Of a stretch of DNA of 64,000 nt, positions 34,081 to 44,727 are shown one piece after another. How positions within the stretch are numbered: the first letter of the stretch is position 1; every line of letters begins with the position of its first letter. Position numbers and translations under genes: made by a program. This stretch comes from Reyranella sp. (lineage in GTDB: Bacteria; Pseudomonadota; Alphaproteobacteria; Reyranellales; Reyranellaceae), in contig NZ_JAUSBN010000031.1 of assembly GCF_030651995.1 (NCBI RefSeq), positions 1-64,000 of the forward strand. The letters run 5' to 3'. The notes under the pieces were generated by a model that saw nothing but the letters and a program-made list of their open reading frames with translations, was not told the origin of the DNA and searched no databases.

Positions 34081-36753
34081 CTACGACGCCGATAACCGCT
34101 GACGTAGCGCGTAGAGGGCGTCGAGCGCCTCGCGGGGCGAGAGTTCGTCGGGGTTGATTTCGGCCAGGGCCTTCTCGACTTCCGATTCCTTCGTCTTCGC
34201 CGTGCCGCTCGCGGGACGCGCGGGGGCGGCGGCGAAGAGGGGGAGGTCGTCGGCCAGCCGGGTCACGGCGCTGGACTGTTCGCCCTTCTCCAGTACGGCC
34301 AGAACTTCCTCGGCGCGTGAGACGACGGTGGCGGGGAGGCCCGCCAGCTGCGCCACGTGGATGCCGTAGGAGCGGTCGGCGGCGCCGGGCGCGACCTCGT
34401 GAAGGAACACGACCTCGTTCTGCCACTCCTTGACGCGCATCGTGTAGGGCGCGAGCGCGTCGAGGCGTTCCTTCAGCGCGCCCAGCTCATGATAGTGCGT
34501 GGCGAACAGCGCCCGGCATCTGTTCACATCGTGCAGATGCTCGAGCGTCGCCCAGGCGATCGACAGGCCGTCGAAGGTCGCGGTGCCGCGGCCGATCTCG
34601 TCGAGGATGACGAGGCTCCTTGCCGTCGCCTGGTTCAGGATCGCCGCGGTCTCGACCATCTCGACCATGAAGGTCGAGCGCCCGCGCGCCAGGTCGTCGG
34701 CGGCGCCGACGCGGCTGAACAGGCGGTCGACGATGCCGATGGTCGCGGCCTTGGCCGGCACGAAGGCGCCGGCCTGGGCCATCACGGCGATCAGGGCGTT
34801 CTGGCGCAGGAAGGTCGATTTACCGGCCATGTTCGGGCCGGTCAGCAGCCACAGGCGGCGGTCGGTGCCGAGCGCGCAGTCGTTGGGCACGAAGCCCGCG
34901 CCACCCTGGCGGGCCAGCGCCGCCTCGACGACGGGATGGCGGCCGCCCTCGATGGCGAAGGCCGGATCGTCGGCCAGAGTCGGACGCACATGGTTGCTGC
35001 TGGCCGCCAGTTCGGCCAGCGCCGAGGAAACGTCGAGCGAGGCCAGCGCACGGCCGGCCGCGGCAATCGACGCCGACACCGCCATGACCTTGGCGACCAG
35101 CTCCTCGAACACGGCCATCTCCAGCGCCAGCGCCTGGTCGGCGGCGCGGCCGATGCGGGTTTCGAGGTCGGCCAGCTCCACCGTGCTGAAGCGCGTGGCG
35201 TTCGACATGGACTGCCGGCGCGTGAAGCCCAGGGCGGCCAGATCGAGCTTGTCGGCGTGCGTCGCCGTCACCTCGATATGGTAGCCAATCATGTTGTTGT
35301 GCCGGATCTTGAGCGACGGCACCCCGCTCGCGGTCCGGTACTTCGCTTCGAGGCCGGCCACCGTCTTGCGGCTGTCGTCGCGCAGGGTGCGCTGCTCGTC
35401 CAGTTCCGGCCGGTAGCCCTGCCGCACGAAGCCGCCGTCGCGCACCAGCAGCGGCGGCTCGTCGGCCAGCGCCTCGGCGAGCGCCGCCACGGTGGCGCCG
35501 TGGTCGGAGCAGCACATGACGATTTCCGCGAGCGGCGCCGGCGGCGGCAGCAGCGCCTCGGGCTCGGCGCGCAGCGACTGGGCCAGCGCCTCGCCCAGGT
35601 CCAGACCGTCGCGGAGGGCCGCCAGGTCGCGCGGACCGCCGCGGCCGACCGACAGGCGCTGCAGGGCGCGCTCGATGTCGGGGGTACGGCGCAGCGCCTC
35701 GCGCACCCGCTCGCGCACGGCCGGCCGCTCGACGAAGAGCTGCACCAGGTCGAGCCGGCGCTCGATCTCGACGCGATCGGTCAGCGGCGCGGCGATGCGC
35801 TCGGCCAGCAGGCGCGCGCCCGGGCCGGTCAGGGTGCGGTCGATGGTGGCCAGCAGGCTGCCGTCGCGGCGCCCGTCGAGGCTCTTCACCAGTTCGAGGT
35901 TCCGCCGGGTCGCCGGGTCGATCTCCATCGTGCCGTCGGCACGCTCGCGGCGCGGCGGCACCAGGGCCGGCCGCTTGCCGGCCTGGGTCAGTTCCACATA
36001 GTCGAGCAGCGCGCCGCAGGCCGCGACCTCGGCGCGCGAGAAATCGCCAAAACTCTCCAGCGCCGCGACGTTGAACGCCTGCAGCAGGCGCTTGCGGGCA
36101 TTGTCGCTGTCGAACCGCGCCGAGGGCATCGGCGTCAGGATCGAATTCCATTCCTCCAGCACGGTCTTGAGCGGCTCGCGCGCCAGCAGCCGGTCGGGCA
36201 CCAGCAGCTCGCCGGGGGACAGCCGGGCCAGCGCCGCCGCCAACTGCCCGGGCAGCAGCGGTTGGGTCGCGAAGTCGGCGGTCGAGAGATCAAGCCAGGC
36301 CAGCGCCAGATCGCCCTGCGCCTCGGACAGGGCCGCGAGGTAATTGTGGCTGCGCGCATCGAGCAGGGAGTCTTCGGTCAGCGTCCCGGGGGTGATGACC
36401 CGCACCACGGCGCGCTCGACCACCGACTTGGCACCGCGCTTCTTGGCTTCGGCCGGGTCCTCGATCTGCTCGCAGACCGCGACCTTGAAGCTCTGGCGGA
36501 TCAGACGCGACAGGTAGGCTTCGTGGCTGTGCACCGGCACGCCGCACATCTTGATGTCTTCGCCGAGATGCTGGCCGCGCTTGGTCAGTGCGATGTCGAG
36601 CGCCGCCGAGGCCTTCACCGCGTCGTCGAAGAACAGCTCGTAGAAATCGCCCATCCGGTAGAACACCAGATGGTCCGGATGCGCGGCCTTGATCGCCAGG
36701 TACTGGCGCATCATCGGGGTGGCGTCGGCGGGGATGGTGGAACTGTCCGGCAC
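34081..36753 (-). CDS. mutS: DNA mismatch repair protein MutS
   Basis: 890 residues, full length. It recognises mismatches and recruits MutL. The mismatch-binding Phe motif is in [11 protein letters not shown] near residue 48. Walker A is [10 protein letters not shown] at about 638-647, Walker B ILDEIGRG follows, and the HTH-like C-terminus ([12 protein letters not shown]) and helix ([15 protein letters not shown]) are present. Start ATG 36753. A very long plus-strand open frame across the gene is an artefact of codon bias. The gene lies alone; malic enzyme is divergent. Confidence 0.97.
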   Translation of the reverse strand: MPDSSTIPADATPMMRQYLAIKAAHPDHLVFYRMGDFYELFFDDAVKASAALDIALTKRGQHLGEDIKMCGVPVHSHEAYLSRLIRQSFKVAVCEQIEDPAEAKKRGAKSVVERAVVRVITPGTLTEDSLLDARSHNYLAALSEAQGDLALAWLDLSTADFATQPLLPGQLAAALARLSPGELLVPDRLLAREPLKTVLEEWNSILTPMPSARFDSDNARKRLLQAFNVAALESFGDFSRAEVAACGALLDYVELTQAGKRPALVPPRRERADGTMEIDPATRRNLELVKSLDGRRDGSLLATIDRTLTGPGARLLAERIAAPLTDRVEIERRLDLVQLFVERPAVRERVREALRRTPDIERALQRLSVGRGGPRDLAALRDGLDLGEALAQSLRAEPEALLPPPAPLAEIVMCCSDHGATVAALAEALADEPPLLVRDGGFVRQGYRPELDEQRTLRDDSRKTVAGLEAKYRTASGVPSLKIRHNNMIGYHIEVTATHADKLDLAALGFTRRQSMSNATRFSTVELADLETRIGRAADQALALEMAVFEELVAKVMAVSASIAAAGRALASLDVSSALAELAASSNHVRPTLADDPAFAIEGGRHPVVEAALARQGGAGFVPNDCALGTDRRLWLLTGPNMAGKSTFLRQNALIAVMAQAGAFVPAKAATIGIVDRLFSRVGAADDLARGRSTFMVEMVETAAILNQATARSLVILDEIGRGTATFDGLSIAWATLEHLHDVNRCRALFATHYHELGALKERLDALAPYTMRVKEWQNEVVFLHEVAPGAADRSYGIHVAQLAGLPATVVSRAEEVLAVLEKGEQSSAVTRLADDLPLFAAAPARPASGTAKTKESEVEKALAEINPDELSPREALDALYALRQRLSAS

Positions 36754-36924
36754 TGGGAGATTCCTCGGGAGAGGTTCGGTCTAGCACACGCCGCAAAGCG
36801 ATCCATGTGGACGACAGGTGGACGATATTTGGGCATGGAAGTTGCGCTGCAGCGCGGGATGGGTGTCTGGCACGCGCAGCGGAATACCGCCAATATGCGC
36901 GCTCAATTGGGAGTGAAAAAGCAG

Positions 36925-39225
36925 ATGGCGGGCAAAAGCTCGGAAGAAATGGTCAGCAACCAGATGGGCGATCTCGACGGCGACTCGCTGATCATGCATC
37001 GGACGGGGCGGCCCGGCAAAATCGAGATCATTGCCAGCAAGCCGCTGGTCACCCAGCGCGATCTGGCGCTCGCCTATTCGCCGGGCGTCGCGGCCCCCTG
37101 CCTCGCGATCGAGAAGGACCCCTCGACCGCCTACGACTACACGATCAAGGGCAACCTGGTGGCCGTGATCTCCAACGGCACGGCGGTGCTGGGCCTGGGC
37201 GACATCGGGGCGCTGGCCGGCAAGCCGGTGATGGAGGGCAAGGCCGTCCTGTTCAAGCGCTTCGCCGACGTCGACTGCATCGACCTCGAGGTCGACACCA
37301 AGGACGTCGACCAGTTCGTGAACTGCGTGCGCTATCTCGGGCCGACCTTCGGCGGCATCAACCTCGAGGACATCAAGGCGCCGGAGTGCTTCATCATCGA
37401 GCAGCGCCTGCGCGAGCTGATGGACATTCCGATCTTCCACGACGACCAGCACGGGACGGCGATCGTCTCCGCCGCCGGCCTGATCAATGCGCTGCACCTC
37501 ACCGGCCGCGACATCAAGGACATCAAGATGGTGGTGAACGGCGCGGGCGCCGCGTCGATCGCCTGCATCGAGCTCGTCAAGGCGATGGGCATGCCGCACG
37601 AGAACGCCATCCTGTGCGACACCAAGGGCGTGATCTACCAGGGCCGCACAGAGGGCATGAACCAGTGGAAGAGCGCCCATGCGGTGCGCACCAAGGCGCG
37701 CACCCTGGCGGAGGCGATGAAGGGCGCCGACGTGTTCTTCGGCCTCTCGGTCAAGGGCGCGGTCACCAAGGAGATGGTGCAGTCGATGGCCGCCAAGCCG
37801 ATCATCTTCGCGATGGCCAATCCGGATCCCGAGATCACGCCGCAAGACGTGCGCGCGGCCCGCGGCGACGCGATCGTTGCCACCGGCCGCTCCGACTACG
37901 CCAACCAGATCAACAACGTGCTGGGCTTTCCCTACATCTTCCGCGGTGCGCTCGATGTGCGCGCCACCACGATCAACGAGGCGATGAAGGTCGCCGCCGC
38001 CGAGGCGCTGGCCAAGCTCGCCCGCGAGGACGTGCCCGACGAGGTCGACCGCGCCTATTCCGGCCGCCGCCTGCGCTACGGACCCGACTACATCGTGCCG
38101 GTGCCGTTCGATCCGCGTCTGATCGTCGAGGTCTCGGCGGCCGTCGCCAAGGCCGCGATGGAGTCGGGCGTCGCCAAGAAGCAGATCGCCGACATGGCGG
38201 AATACAAGCGCAGCCTCAGCGGCCGCCTCGATCCGACCAGCCATTTCCTGCAGAGCCTGTTCGAGCAGGTGAAGTCCAATCCGCAGCGCATCGTCTTCGC
38301 CGAGGGCGAGGAGGAGCGCACGATCCGCGCCGCCGTGATGTTCCGCGACAACGGCTACGGCACGCCGATCCTGATCGGCCGCGAGGAGCAGGTGCGCGAG
38401 ACCATGAAGTCGCTCGGCATCAACGACTCGTCCGGCATGGAAATCCACAATGCGCGGCTGTCGACCAGGAACGCCCCGTACACCGACCTCGTCTACAAGC
38501 GGCTGCAGCGCGACGGCTACCTGCATCGCGACGTGCAGCGCATGGTCAACCAGGGCCGCAACGTGTTCGGCGCCTGCATGGTGGCGATGGGCGATGCCGA
38601 CGGCATGGTGACCGGCATCACACGGCGTTTCCCCGAGTGCTATGCCGACGTGAAGCGCGTGATCAACATCGACGCGGGCAAGGTGCCGATGGGCTATTCC
38701 ATCGTCGTCTCGCGCCACGGAACGGTGTTCCTCGCCGACACCTCGATCAACGAGACGCCGAGCCCCGAGCAGCTCGCCACCATCGCCAAGCAGATGGTGA
38801 AGAACGCCCGCATGATGGGACACGAGCCCCGGGTCGCCTTCCTCTCCTTCTCGAACTTCGGCAGCCGCGAGATCGAGCGCATCGACCGCATCCGCAAGGC
38901 GATCCGCCTGCTCGACGCCGAGGAGGTCGACTTCGAGTATGACGGCGAAATGCAGGCCGACATGGCGCTCGACTTCGAACTTCTGAAGTCGACCTATCCG
39001 TTCACGCGCCTCACCGGCCCGGCCAACATCCTGATCATGCCGGGGCTCCACTCGGCCCACATCTCCTCGCGGCTGATGCAGTCGCTGGGCGGCGTGACGG
39101 TGATCGGCCCGGTGATCGACGGTCTCTCCAAGCCCGTGCAGATCGTGCCGATGGGAGCCACCGTCAGCGATCTGGTGAACCACGCGGCCCTAGCCGCGTA
39201 CGGAGCGCTGATCTCTCGGAGGTAG
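36925..39225 (+). CDS. maeB: NADP-dependent malic enzyme, MaeB type with phosphotransacetylase-like tail
   Basis: 766 residues from ATG 36925, usual length for the hybrid form; in-frame ATGs at 36895, 36859 and 36835 remain possible. It converts malate to pyruvate and CO2. The malic domain shows [24 protein letters not shown], the nucleotide loop [12 protein letters not shown] and [10 protein letters not shown]. From about residue 440 a phosphotransacetylase-like domain follows ([16 protein letters not shown] to [16 protein letters not shown]), regulatory in this family. GGGAG lies upstream. A perfect hairpin 8 bp after the stop is a likely terminator. Confidence 0.94.
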   Translation: MAGKSSEEMVSNQMGDLDGDSLIMHRTGRPGKIEIIASKPLVTQRDLALAYSPGVAAPCLAIEKDPSTAYDYTIKGNLVAVISNGTAVLGLGDIGALAGKPVMEGKAVLFKRFADVDCIDLEVDTKDVDQFVNCVRYLGPTFGGINLEDIKAPECFIIEQRLRELMDIPIFHDDQHGTAIVSAAGLINALHLTGRDIKDIKMVVNGAGAASIACIELVKAMGMPHENAILCDTKGVIYQGRTEGMNQWKSAHAVRTKARTLAEAMKGADVFFGLSVKGAVTKEMVQSMAAKPIIFAMANPDPEITPQDVRAARGDAIVATGRSDYANQINNVLGFPYIFRGALDVRATTINEAMKVAAAEALAKLAREDVPDEVDRAYSGRRLRYGPDYIVPVPFDPRLIVEVSAAVAKAAMESGVAKKQIADMAEYKRSLSGRLDPTSHFLQSLFEQVKSNPQRIVFAEGEEERTIRAAVMFRDNGYGTPILIGREEQVRETMKSLGINDSSGMEIHNARLSTRNAPYTDLVYKRLQRDGYLHRDVQRMVNQGRNVFGACMVAMGDADGMVTGITRRFPECYADVKRVINIDAGKVPMGYSIVVSRHGTVFLADTSINETPSPEQLATIAKQMVKNARMMGHEPRVAFLSFSNFGSREIERIDRIRKAIRLLDAEEVDFEYDGEMQADMALDFELLKSTYPFTRLTGPANILIMPGLHSAHISSRLMQSLGGVTVIGPVIDGLSKPVQIVPMGATVSDLVNHAALAAYGALISRR

Positions 39226-39232
39226 CAAGATT

Positions 39233-39283
39233 CCGTCGTCTCGACCGGAGCCTCGCGCAGCGGGGCTCCGGTCGAGACGACGG
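39233..39283. terminator. Perfect 20-bp stem hairpin after maeB
   Basis: Stem CCGTCGTCTCGACCGGAGCC pairs perfectly with its reverse complement at 39264-39283 around an 11-base loop. It lies between convergent maeB and rnk. The stem ends match the outer arms of 61008-61135 with one difference, so this is a repeat element (family D) likely to act as a terminator. There is no T-run. Confidence 0.75.
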
Positions 39284-39316
39284 ATATTTGGCTTTAGAGA
39301 CGCGACGCCGTGAGGC

Positions 39317-39727
39317 TCAGGAAACCTTCACCACCGTGAGCCGATGCTCGCGGCCATCGCGGGCCGTCCATGAGATGGACTGGCCGACCGCGAGGCCGAC
39401 CAGCGCGGCGCCGACCGGCGTCATCACCGAGAGCTTGTGCGCGTCGCTGTCCTCGTCGGCGGGATAGACCAGCGTCTCGGTGAGTTCGTGCTGCTCGCCG
39501 TCGGTCCCGGCGTCGGAGCGGAAGGTCACGGTGGAGCCCATGCGCACGACGTCCGCCGGCACCTTGTCCTCGCTCACCACCTTGGCGCGCTCCATCTCGG
39601 AGAGCAGCTCTTCGGCCACATCGGGCAGACGCTCCAGCGACGCGGTGGCAAGGTCGGTCAGGCGGTCACAGTCGGCGTCGCTGACGACGATGTTGGGGAC
39701 GGAACGGTTACGTGCAACGGCGGGCAT
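39317..39727 (-). CDS. rnk: Nucleoside diphosphate kinase regulator (Rnk/GreA C-terminal fold)
   Basis: 136 residues from ATG 39727, with AGGAG 8 bases upstream; the longer frame is rejected. An N-terminal helical segment (DCDRLTDLATASLERLPDVAEEL) precedes the GreA/GreB-type C-terminal domain: ADVVRMGSTVTF, LVYPADEDSD, LSVMTPVGAALVGLAVGQSI. Rnk-type proteins bind RNA polymerase near the secondary channel and affect NDP kinase expression. The coiled-coil is short, as in Rnk rather than GreA. About 200 bp upstream is the ketopantoate-reductase-like pair on the same strand. Confidence 0.88.
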   Translation of the reverse strand: MPAVARNRSVPNIVVSDADCDRLTDLATASLERLPDVAEELLSEMERAKVVSEDKVPADVVRMGSTVTFRSDAGTDGEQHELTETLVYPADEDSDAHKLSVMTPVGAALVGLAVGQSISWTARDGREHRLTVVKVS

Positions 39728-39923
39728 CGCGGATGCTCCTGCATTTGATGAAGACGAATTGTAGAGAATCGGTGATCGCAGAAACGCGATCGTGCCCCGA
39801 TGCCGGGACACAGAGGCCGGCTCGGGGACTACGCTTCCGCGATCGGATAGTTCCGTCGCGGGACGCGCGAAAAGGGGTCCAAGAAGCTCATGCGAAGGAG
39901 TTAAGCCCCTCCGGTGCCGGCGT

Positions 39924-40856
39924 TCAAGCCGCTTTGCGCGCACGCTTCGCGAGATAGACCTGCAGGTGCGCGTAAGCCAGGCGCAGGTTGGGCGTGGCGA
40001 GTCCGGCCTTCTTCGCGCGGGCGATCATGTCGCCCACGATATGGTCGGCCTCGACCATGCCGCCCTTCTCCAGATCGTGCAGCATCGAGGCGGTGAACTT
40101 CGAGCCCTTCACGGTGAGGAACGAGCGAATGGTCTTGAGGCCTTTCTCGCCGGGGTCGTGGCCGGCGGCGACCGCGACCTGGCGCGCCTCCTCGACCGTC
40201 TCCAGCACGATCGCCAGGCCCTCGTCGGCTTCGAGCACGTCACCGGACGAGCCGCGCATCAGGCAGCAGGTCGCCGCCAGGGTGCACAGCATGATCCACT
40301 TGTCCCAGAGATCCTGCACGATGTTGGCGTTGAGGCCGCCGTCGATGCCCGATGCCTTGATGGCGGCATCGAGATCGTTCAACGCCTTGCGTGCGGGCGC
40401 GGCCCCGCGTTCGCCGAACGAGATCACGGCGAAGGGGCTGGTGTGCAGGATGTGCCCTTCCCCGTTCATGGCGACGCCGACCCGCGCCAGGCCGCCCACC
40501 ACCTTCTCGGCGCCGAAGCGCGCGTCGAGCGCCTCGAGATGGCGCATGCCGTTCAGCAGCGGCACGATCGTCGTGTGGGCGCCGACCGCCGGGGCAATGG
40601 CGTCCATCGCCGAGTCGAGGTCGTAGGCCTTGCAGGTAAGCAGGATGACGTCGTAGGGGCCGCCCTCGCCACCGCCGACAACCGTCTTCACGGTCTGGGT
40701 GATGTCGCCCTTGGTGCTCCTGATCACCAGCCCGTCGCGCTGCAGCGCCTCGTTCCGCTTCTCGCGCACGAGAAAGGTCACGTCGGCGCCGCTCTGGTGC
40801 AGGCGTCCGCCGACATATCCGCCGATCGCGCCAGCGCCGAGGATCAGGATCTTCAT
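39924..40856 (-). CDS. 2-dehydropantoate 2-reductase family protein, copy 1
   Basis: 310 residues. Rossmann nucleotide loop KILILGAGAIGGYVGG at the N-terminus, TCKAYDLDSAMDAI, LLNGMRHLEAL, and the C-terminal helical domain with DLWDKWIMLCTLAATCCLMRG. PanE reduces ketopantoate to pantoate with NADPH in CoA synthesis; the family also holds many unassigned oxidoreductases. The neighbour just upstream (10-bp gap) is a clear paralogue of equal length, so this is a tandem duplication and the two may have diverged in substrate. The last of three co-directional genes with the HAD phosphatase. Confidence 0.88.
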   Translation of the reverse strand: MKILILGAGAIGGYVGGRLHQSGADVTFLVREKRNEALQRDGLVIRSTKGDITQTVKTVVGGGEGGPYDVILLTCKAYDLDSAMDAIAPAVGAHTTIVPLLNGMRHLEALDARFGAEKVVGGLARVGVAMNGEGHILHTSPFAVISFGERGAAPARKALNDLDAAIKASGIDGGLNANIVQDLWDKWIMLCTLAATCCLMRGSSGDVLEADEGLAIVLETVEEARQVAVAAGHDPGEKGLKTIRSFLTVKGSKFTASMLHDLEKGGMVEADHIVGDMIARAKKAGLATPNLRLAYAHLQVYLAKRARKAA

Positions 40857-40865
40857 GTCAGGCCT

Positions 40866-41798
40866 CTACTTCAATCCGCCGCGCGCCCGGCGCGCTTCGT
40901 ACGTCTGCAGGTGGGCATAGGCATAGCGCAGGTTGGGCGCGGCGATGCCGTGCTTGCGCGCCCGCCCCAGCATGTCGCCGACGATCTGCTTGCCCTCGGC
41001 CGCGCCGCCCTTTTCCATGTCGCCCAGGATCGAGGCGACGGCCTTCGAGCCCTTCGCCGTCAGCATGCCCAGCAGGTTGGCCACGACCTTGTCGCTCGGC
41101 GGCTGGCCCTCGGCCACGGCGACCCTGCGGCTCTCCTCCAGCGTCTCGGCGACGATCGCCGCGCCGTCCTCGCTCTCCATGATGTCGCCGATCGTGCCGC
41201 GCATCGAGGCGCACATGCCGGCGATCGTCGACAGCATGATCCACTTGTCCCAGAGATCCTGGTTGATGTTGTCGTTGAGCCCGCCGTCGATGCCGGCCTT
41301 CTTGCAGGCGGCGTCGAGCTCGACCAGCGCCGGGCGCGCGGGCTTCCCGTCGCGCTCGCCGAACGACACGCCCGAGGCGCCGCTGTGCAGAATCTCGCCG
41401 TTGGGGCCCAGCATGCCGGAGATACGGGCGAGACCACCGGCCACGCGCGCGGCACCGAACTTCGCGTCGAGCGCGGCGAAATGGGCATGGCCGTTCAGCA
41501 TCGGCACGATGACCGTGTCCGGCCCGACCGCCGGTGCAATGGACTCCATCGCCGAGTCGAGGTCGTAGGCCTTGCAGGCCAGCACGATGACGTCATAGGG
41601 GCCGCCCTCGCTACCCTTCGTCACGACCTTGACCGGCACGACGGCATCGCCCTTCGGGCTCTTCACGACCAGGCCTTCCGCGCGCACCTTCCCGGCGCGC
41701 TTCTCGCGCAGCAGGAAGGTGGTATCGATGCCGGCCTGCGTGAGGCGCGCGCCCCAATAGCCGCCGACCGCGCCGGCGCCGAGAATCAGGATCTTCAC
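40866..41798 (-). CDS. 2-dehydropantoate 2-reductase family protein, copy 2
   Basis: 310 residues from GTG 41798, overlapping the stop of the upstream HAD gene by 4 bases (GTGA), so translation is coupled. Motifs parallel copy 1: KILILGAGAVGGYWGAR, ACKAYDLDSAMESI, MLNGHAHFAAL, DLWDKWIMLSTIAGMCASMRG. The much longer open frame is antisense to rmuC and is rejected. Which copy, if either, is the true PanE cannot be decided from sequence. Confidence 0.87.
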   Translation of the reverse strand: MKILILGAGAVGGYWGARLTQAGIDTTFLLREKRAGKVRAEGLVVKSPKGDAVVPVKVVTKGSEGGPYDVIVLACKAYDLDSAMESIAPAVGPDTVIVPMLNGHAHFAALDAKFGAARVAGGLARISGMLGPNGEILHSGASGVSFGERDGKPARPALVELDAACKKAGIDGGLNDNINQDLWDKWIMLSTIAGMCASMRGTIGDIMESEDGAAIVAETLEESRRVAVAEGQPPSDKVVANLLGMLTAKGSKAVASILGDMEKGGAAEGKQIVGDMLGRARKHGIAAPNLRYAYAHLQTYEARRARGGLK

Positions 41799-42490
41799 GT
41801 CTTGAGGTTCCTTTCGGTCAACCAGTCGTCGAGCCATGTGGCGAGGTCGTCGGTCTGGTGATGGATGTGGCTGAGGTCGGCGTCGGCCGCGCGCTTCACG
41901 CTCTCGTCGGTGCGGATCCACACCGTGCGCATGCCGATATCGGCGGCGGGCTTCAGGTTGACGGAGATGTCGTCGGCGAAGGCGGCGCGGGTCGGATCGA
42001 TGCCGTACTTCTTCACCAGCGACTCGTAGATCTGCGGATGCGGCTTGGGCCAGTACTCGCCCGCGGCGATGTCGAAGATCGCCTCGAAATGATGCGCCAC
42101 GCCCAGCCGCTCCATCACGCGCTCGGCGTGCGGCACGTCGCCGGCGGTGAAGATGATCTTGCGGCCCGGCAGTGCGCGCAGCGACGCTTCGAGCGCGGGG
42201 TTGGCCTCGACCGGCGAGTAGTCGATGTCGTGGACGTAATCGAGATAGTGCGTGGGATCGACGCCGTGCAGGCTCATCATCCCGCGCATCGAGGTGCCGT
42301 GATCGCGCCAGTACTGCTTCTGCACGACCCGCGCCTCTTCCGGCGTGACCTTGAGCCAGTCGGCGATATATCGCCCGATGCGCACGTCGATCTGCGAGAA
42401 CAGGTTGCAACGCGCCGGGTAGAGCGTGTTGTCGAGGTCGAACAGCCAGACGTCCGGATCGTGCGCCGGGGGATCGTATTTGCGTGCCAT
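41795..42490 (-). CDS. HAD-family pyrimidine 5'-nucleotidase-like phosphatase
   Basis: 231 residues. HAD motif I is WLFDLDNTLYPA, motif II IIFTAGDVPHAERV, motif III Lys in WPKPHPQIYES, motif IV AAFADDISVNLKPA. The cap region (RIGRYIADWLKVTPEEARVVQKQYW) and DLDNTLY/TLYP resemble SDT1/YjjG-type pyrimidine nucleotidases. It is first in a three-gene unit with the reductase pair. It is divergent from rmuC, with about 60 bp between. Confidence 0.88.
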   Translation of the reverse strand: MARKYDPPAHDPDVWLFDLDNTLYPARCNLFSQIDVRIGRYIADWLKVTPEEARVVQKQYWRDHGTSMRGMMSLHGVDPTHYLDYVHDIDYSPVEANPALEASLRALPGRKIIFTAGDVPHAERVMERLGVAHHFEAIFDIAAGEYWPKPHPQIYESLVKKYGIDPTRAAFADDISVNLKPAADIGMRTVWIRTDESVKRAADADLSHIHHQTDDLATWLDDWLTERNLKT

Positions 42491-42552
42491 GGGACGTTTG
42501 GATTACCGGCCAGCCGTGCGCTTGTCGAGCCGGCGGATTATAAGGACGGACA

Positions 42553-43605
42553 ATGGATATCCTGACGATCGTCCTCCTCGCCGCCGTCGTTGTGCTGGTT
42601 CTCGTCCTGGTCGTCGTGCTGATGCTCCAGGGGGGCGGCAGCCGCGAGGCCGAGCAGCGGATGCAGCAGCAGCTCGCCCTGGCGCTGAGCCAGCAGGCCG
42701 AGACCGTGCAGCGGGTCGAGAAGTCGCTGCGCGAGCAGGAGCAGGCGCTGGGCAAGGTCGTCGCCGAGCGCCTCGACCGCACCGAGAAGGCCACGGGCCA
42801 GATCGTCACCGACCTGCGCGAGCGGCTGGTCCGGATCGACGAGGCGCAGAAGAAGATCGGAGAGCTCTCTACCCAGGTCGTCAGCCTGCAGGAGGTCCTG
42901 TCCAACAAGCAGGCCCGCGGCGCCTTCGGCGAGGTCCAGCTGAACGACCTGGTCCAGAGCGCCCTGCCGCCCTCGGCCTACGATTTCCAGGTGACGCTCT
43001 CGACCGGCGTACGCGCCGACTGCCTGCTGAAGCTGCCCAATCCGCCGGGCTCGATCGCCATCGACGCCAAGTTTCCGCTGGAAAGCTACAGCCTGTTGCG
43101 GGCGGTCCCCGCGGGCGACGGCGCGGCGCTTCTGGCGGCGCAGCGGAGCTTCCAGCAGGCGATCCGCAAGCACATCGCCGACATCCGGGCCAAGTACATC
43201 GTGCCCGGCGAGACCGCCGAATCGGCGCTGATGTTCCTTCCCTCGGAAGCCGTCTATGGCGAGCTGCACGCCAACTTCACCGGCCTGGTCGAGGAATCCT
43301 ACAGGGCGCGTGTGTGGATCGTGTCGCCCACCACCATGATGGCGACCCTCAACACGGTGCGCGCGGTCCTGAAGGACGTGCGCATGCGCGAGCAGGCCGG
43401 CGAGATCCAGAAGATGGTCGGGCTGATCCTGGGCGACGTGAAGCGGCTCGACGACCGGGTCGACAATCTCAAGAAGCACTTCGCCCAGACCGAGAAGGAC
43501 CTGCGCGAGATCGACACCTCGACCACGGCGATCACCCGCCGCGGCGAACGCATCCTCGCCGTCGACCTCGGCGAGGAGCCGGCGGCGTTACCGCCGAAGG
43601 TTTAG
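42553..43605 (+). CDS. rmuC: DNA recombination protein RmuC
   Basis: 350 residues. One N-terminal membrane helix (ILTIVLLAAVVVLVLVLVVVLML), then a coiled coil (EQRMQQQLALALSQQAETVQRVEKSL) and the RmuC nuclease-like domain: NKQARGAFGEVQLNDLVQ, FQVTLSTGVRADCLLKLPN, IDAKFPLESY and FLPSEAVYGELHA. RmuC limits inversions at short inverted repeats, of interest in a window rich in them. Standalone, convergent with htpX across a family-B repeat. Confidence 0.93.
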   Translation: MDILTIVLLAAVVVLVLVLVVVLMLQGGGSREAEQRMQQQLALALSQQAETVQRVEKSLREQEQALGKVVAERLDRTEKATGQIVTDLRERLVRIDEAQKKIGELSTQVVSLQEVLSNKQARGAFGEVQLNDLVQSALPPSAYDFQVTLSTGVRADCLLKLPNPPGSIAIDAKFPLESYSLLRAVPAGDGAALLAAQRSFQQAIRKHIADIRAKYIVPGETAESALMFLPSEAVYGELHANFTGLVEESYRARVWIVSPTTMMATLNTVRAVLKDVRMREQAGEIQKMVGLILGDVKRLDDRVDNLKKHFAQTEKDLREIDTSTTAITRRGERILAVDLGEEPAALPPKV

Positions 43606-43617
43606 CGGGCAGCGCGC

Positions 43618-43718
43618 AAAGGTCCCTCGCTACGCTCGGGATGACAATGGGTGTCGGGATCGGCGCAGCGCGTCGGATGCAACAAAAGCTGTCATCCCGA
43701 GCCTTGCGAGGGACCCTT
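43618..43718. repeat. Intergenic inverted repeat, family B copy 2
   Basis: 101 bp between convergent rmuC and htpX. Its left arm (43618-43646) is exactly the reverse complement of 33991-34019; its right arm (43691-43718) begins GTCATCCCGAGCCTTGCGAG. The 44-base centre is unlike copy 1. It abuts the htpX stop codon, so it probably doubles as a terminator. Confidence 0.85.
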
Positions 43719-43720
43719 CC

Positions 43721-44668
43721 TTAACCCCACGGCCCACGGCGCGGGGTCTGGGGGGCGGCGCCACCCCAAGGACCGCGACGCGGCGCCGACGAGGCCAGCG
43801 GGCGCGGCTGGGCGTAGGTCTGGCCGCCCATCGACTGCAGGCGCGCGATGCGCTCCTCCATCGGCGGGTGGGTCGAGAACAGGCTCGACATGCCGCCGGC
43901 CAGGGCGAGCGGGTTGGCGATGTACATGTGGGCGGTCGCCGGATTGCGCTCGGCCGCCTCGTTGTGGATCTGCTGCGTGCCGGCATGCAGCTTGGCCAGC
44001 GCCGAGGCGAGCCACTGCGGCTGGCCGCAGATTTCCGCGCCCATGCGGTCGGCCTCGTATTCGCGGCCGCGGCTGATCGCCATCTGGACCAGCATCGCGG
44101 CCATCGGCGCCAGGATCATCGCGGCGATGGCGACGATCGGATTGACCAGCGGCCGGCCCTCGGAATCGCGTCCGCCGCCCATCAGGCCGCCGAAGCTCGC
44201 CAGCATGCCGATGGCGCCCGACAGGGTGGCTGCCACGGTCATGATCAGCGTGTCGCGGTGGCGGACGTGGGCCAGCTCGTGCGCCATCACGCCAGCCACC
44301 TCCTCGCGGCTGAGGTAGCGCAGCAGGCCGGTGGTCGCGGCCACGGCGGCATGCTCCGGATCACGGCCGGTCGCGAAGGCGTTGGGCTGGTCCTCGTCGA
44401 TCAGGTAGACGCGCGGCATCGGCAGGCCGGCGCGCTGCGCCAGCTCGTGGACGATGTTGTAAAGCTCGGGCGCATTCTGGGGCCCGACTTCCTGGGCGTT
44501 GGCCATGCGCAGGACCATCTGGTCGCTGTTCCAGTAGGCAAACAGGTTCATGCCCAGCGCGGCGACGAGGGCGATGACGAGGCCGGTCTGGCCTCCCAGC
44601 AGGTAGCCCGCCACGAGGACGAAGCCCGTCAGCGCGGCGAGCAGGAGGGCGGTCTTGAAGTAATTCAT
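43721..44668 (-). CDS. htpX: Membrane zinc protease HtpX
   Basis: 315 residues from ATG 44668; a TTG ten codons upstream is an alternative. HtpX degrades misfolded inner-membrane proteins. Two helices at about 5-24 and 27-45, zinc-protease motif H130-E-L-A-H134 in [13 protein letters not shown], two further helices ([38 protein letters not shown]) and the third ligand in [11 protein letters not shown]. The C-terminal tail beyond [12 protein letters not shown] is Pro/Gly/Arg-rich. Divergent from the SdhAF4 gene with 59 bp between starts. Confidence 0.94.
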   Translation of the reverse strand: MNYFKTALLLAALTGFVLVAGYLLGGQTGLVIALVAALGMNLFAYWNSDQMVLRMANAQEVGPQNAPELYNIVHELAQRAGLPMPRVYLIDEDQPNAFATGRDPEHAAVAATTGLLRYLSREEVAGVMAHELAHVRHRDTLIMTVAATLSGAIGMLASFGGLMGGGRDSEGRPLVNPIVAIAAMILAPMAAMLVQMAISRGREYEADRMGAEICGQPQWLASALAKLHAGTQQIHNEAAERNPATAHMYIANPLALAGGMSSLFSTHPPMEERIARLQSMGGQTYAQPRPLASSAPRRGPWGGAAPQTPRRGPWG

Positions 44669-44727
44669 GCCGGGTAAGTTGGTCTGCAAAAGTGGCAAAT
44701 CAAGGTAGGGACAGGCATCATGCAGTC

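Noticed and set aside
34357..36800. Plus-strand frame continuous with malic enzyme, about 850 extra residues
   Set aside because: It is antisense to mutS, is Arg/Gln/His-rich with no motif, and arises from GC-rich codon bias; the malic enzyme begins near 36925.
41799..42908. N-terminal extension of the second reductase to 680 residues
   Set aside because: It is antisense to rmuC and out of frame over the HAD gene; GTG 41798 is the natural start.
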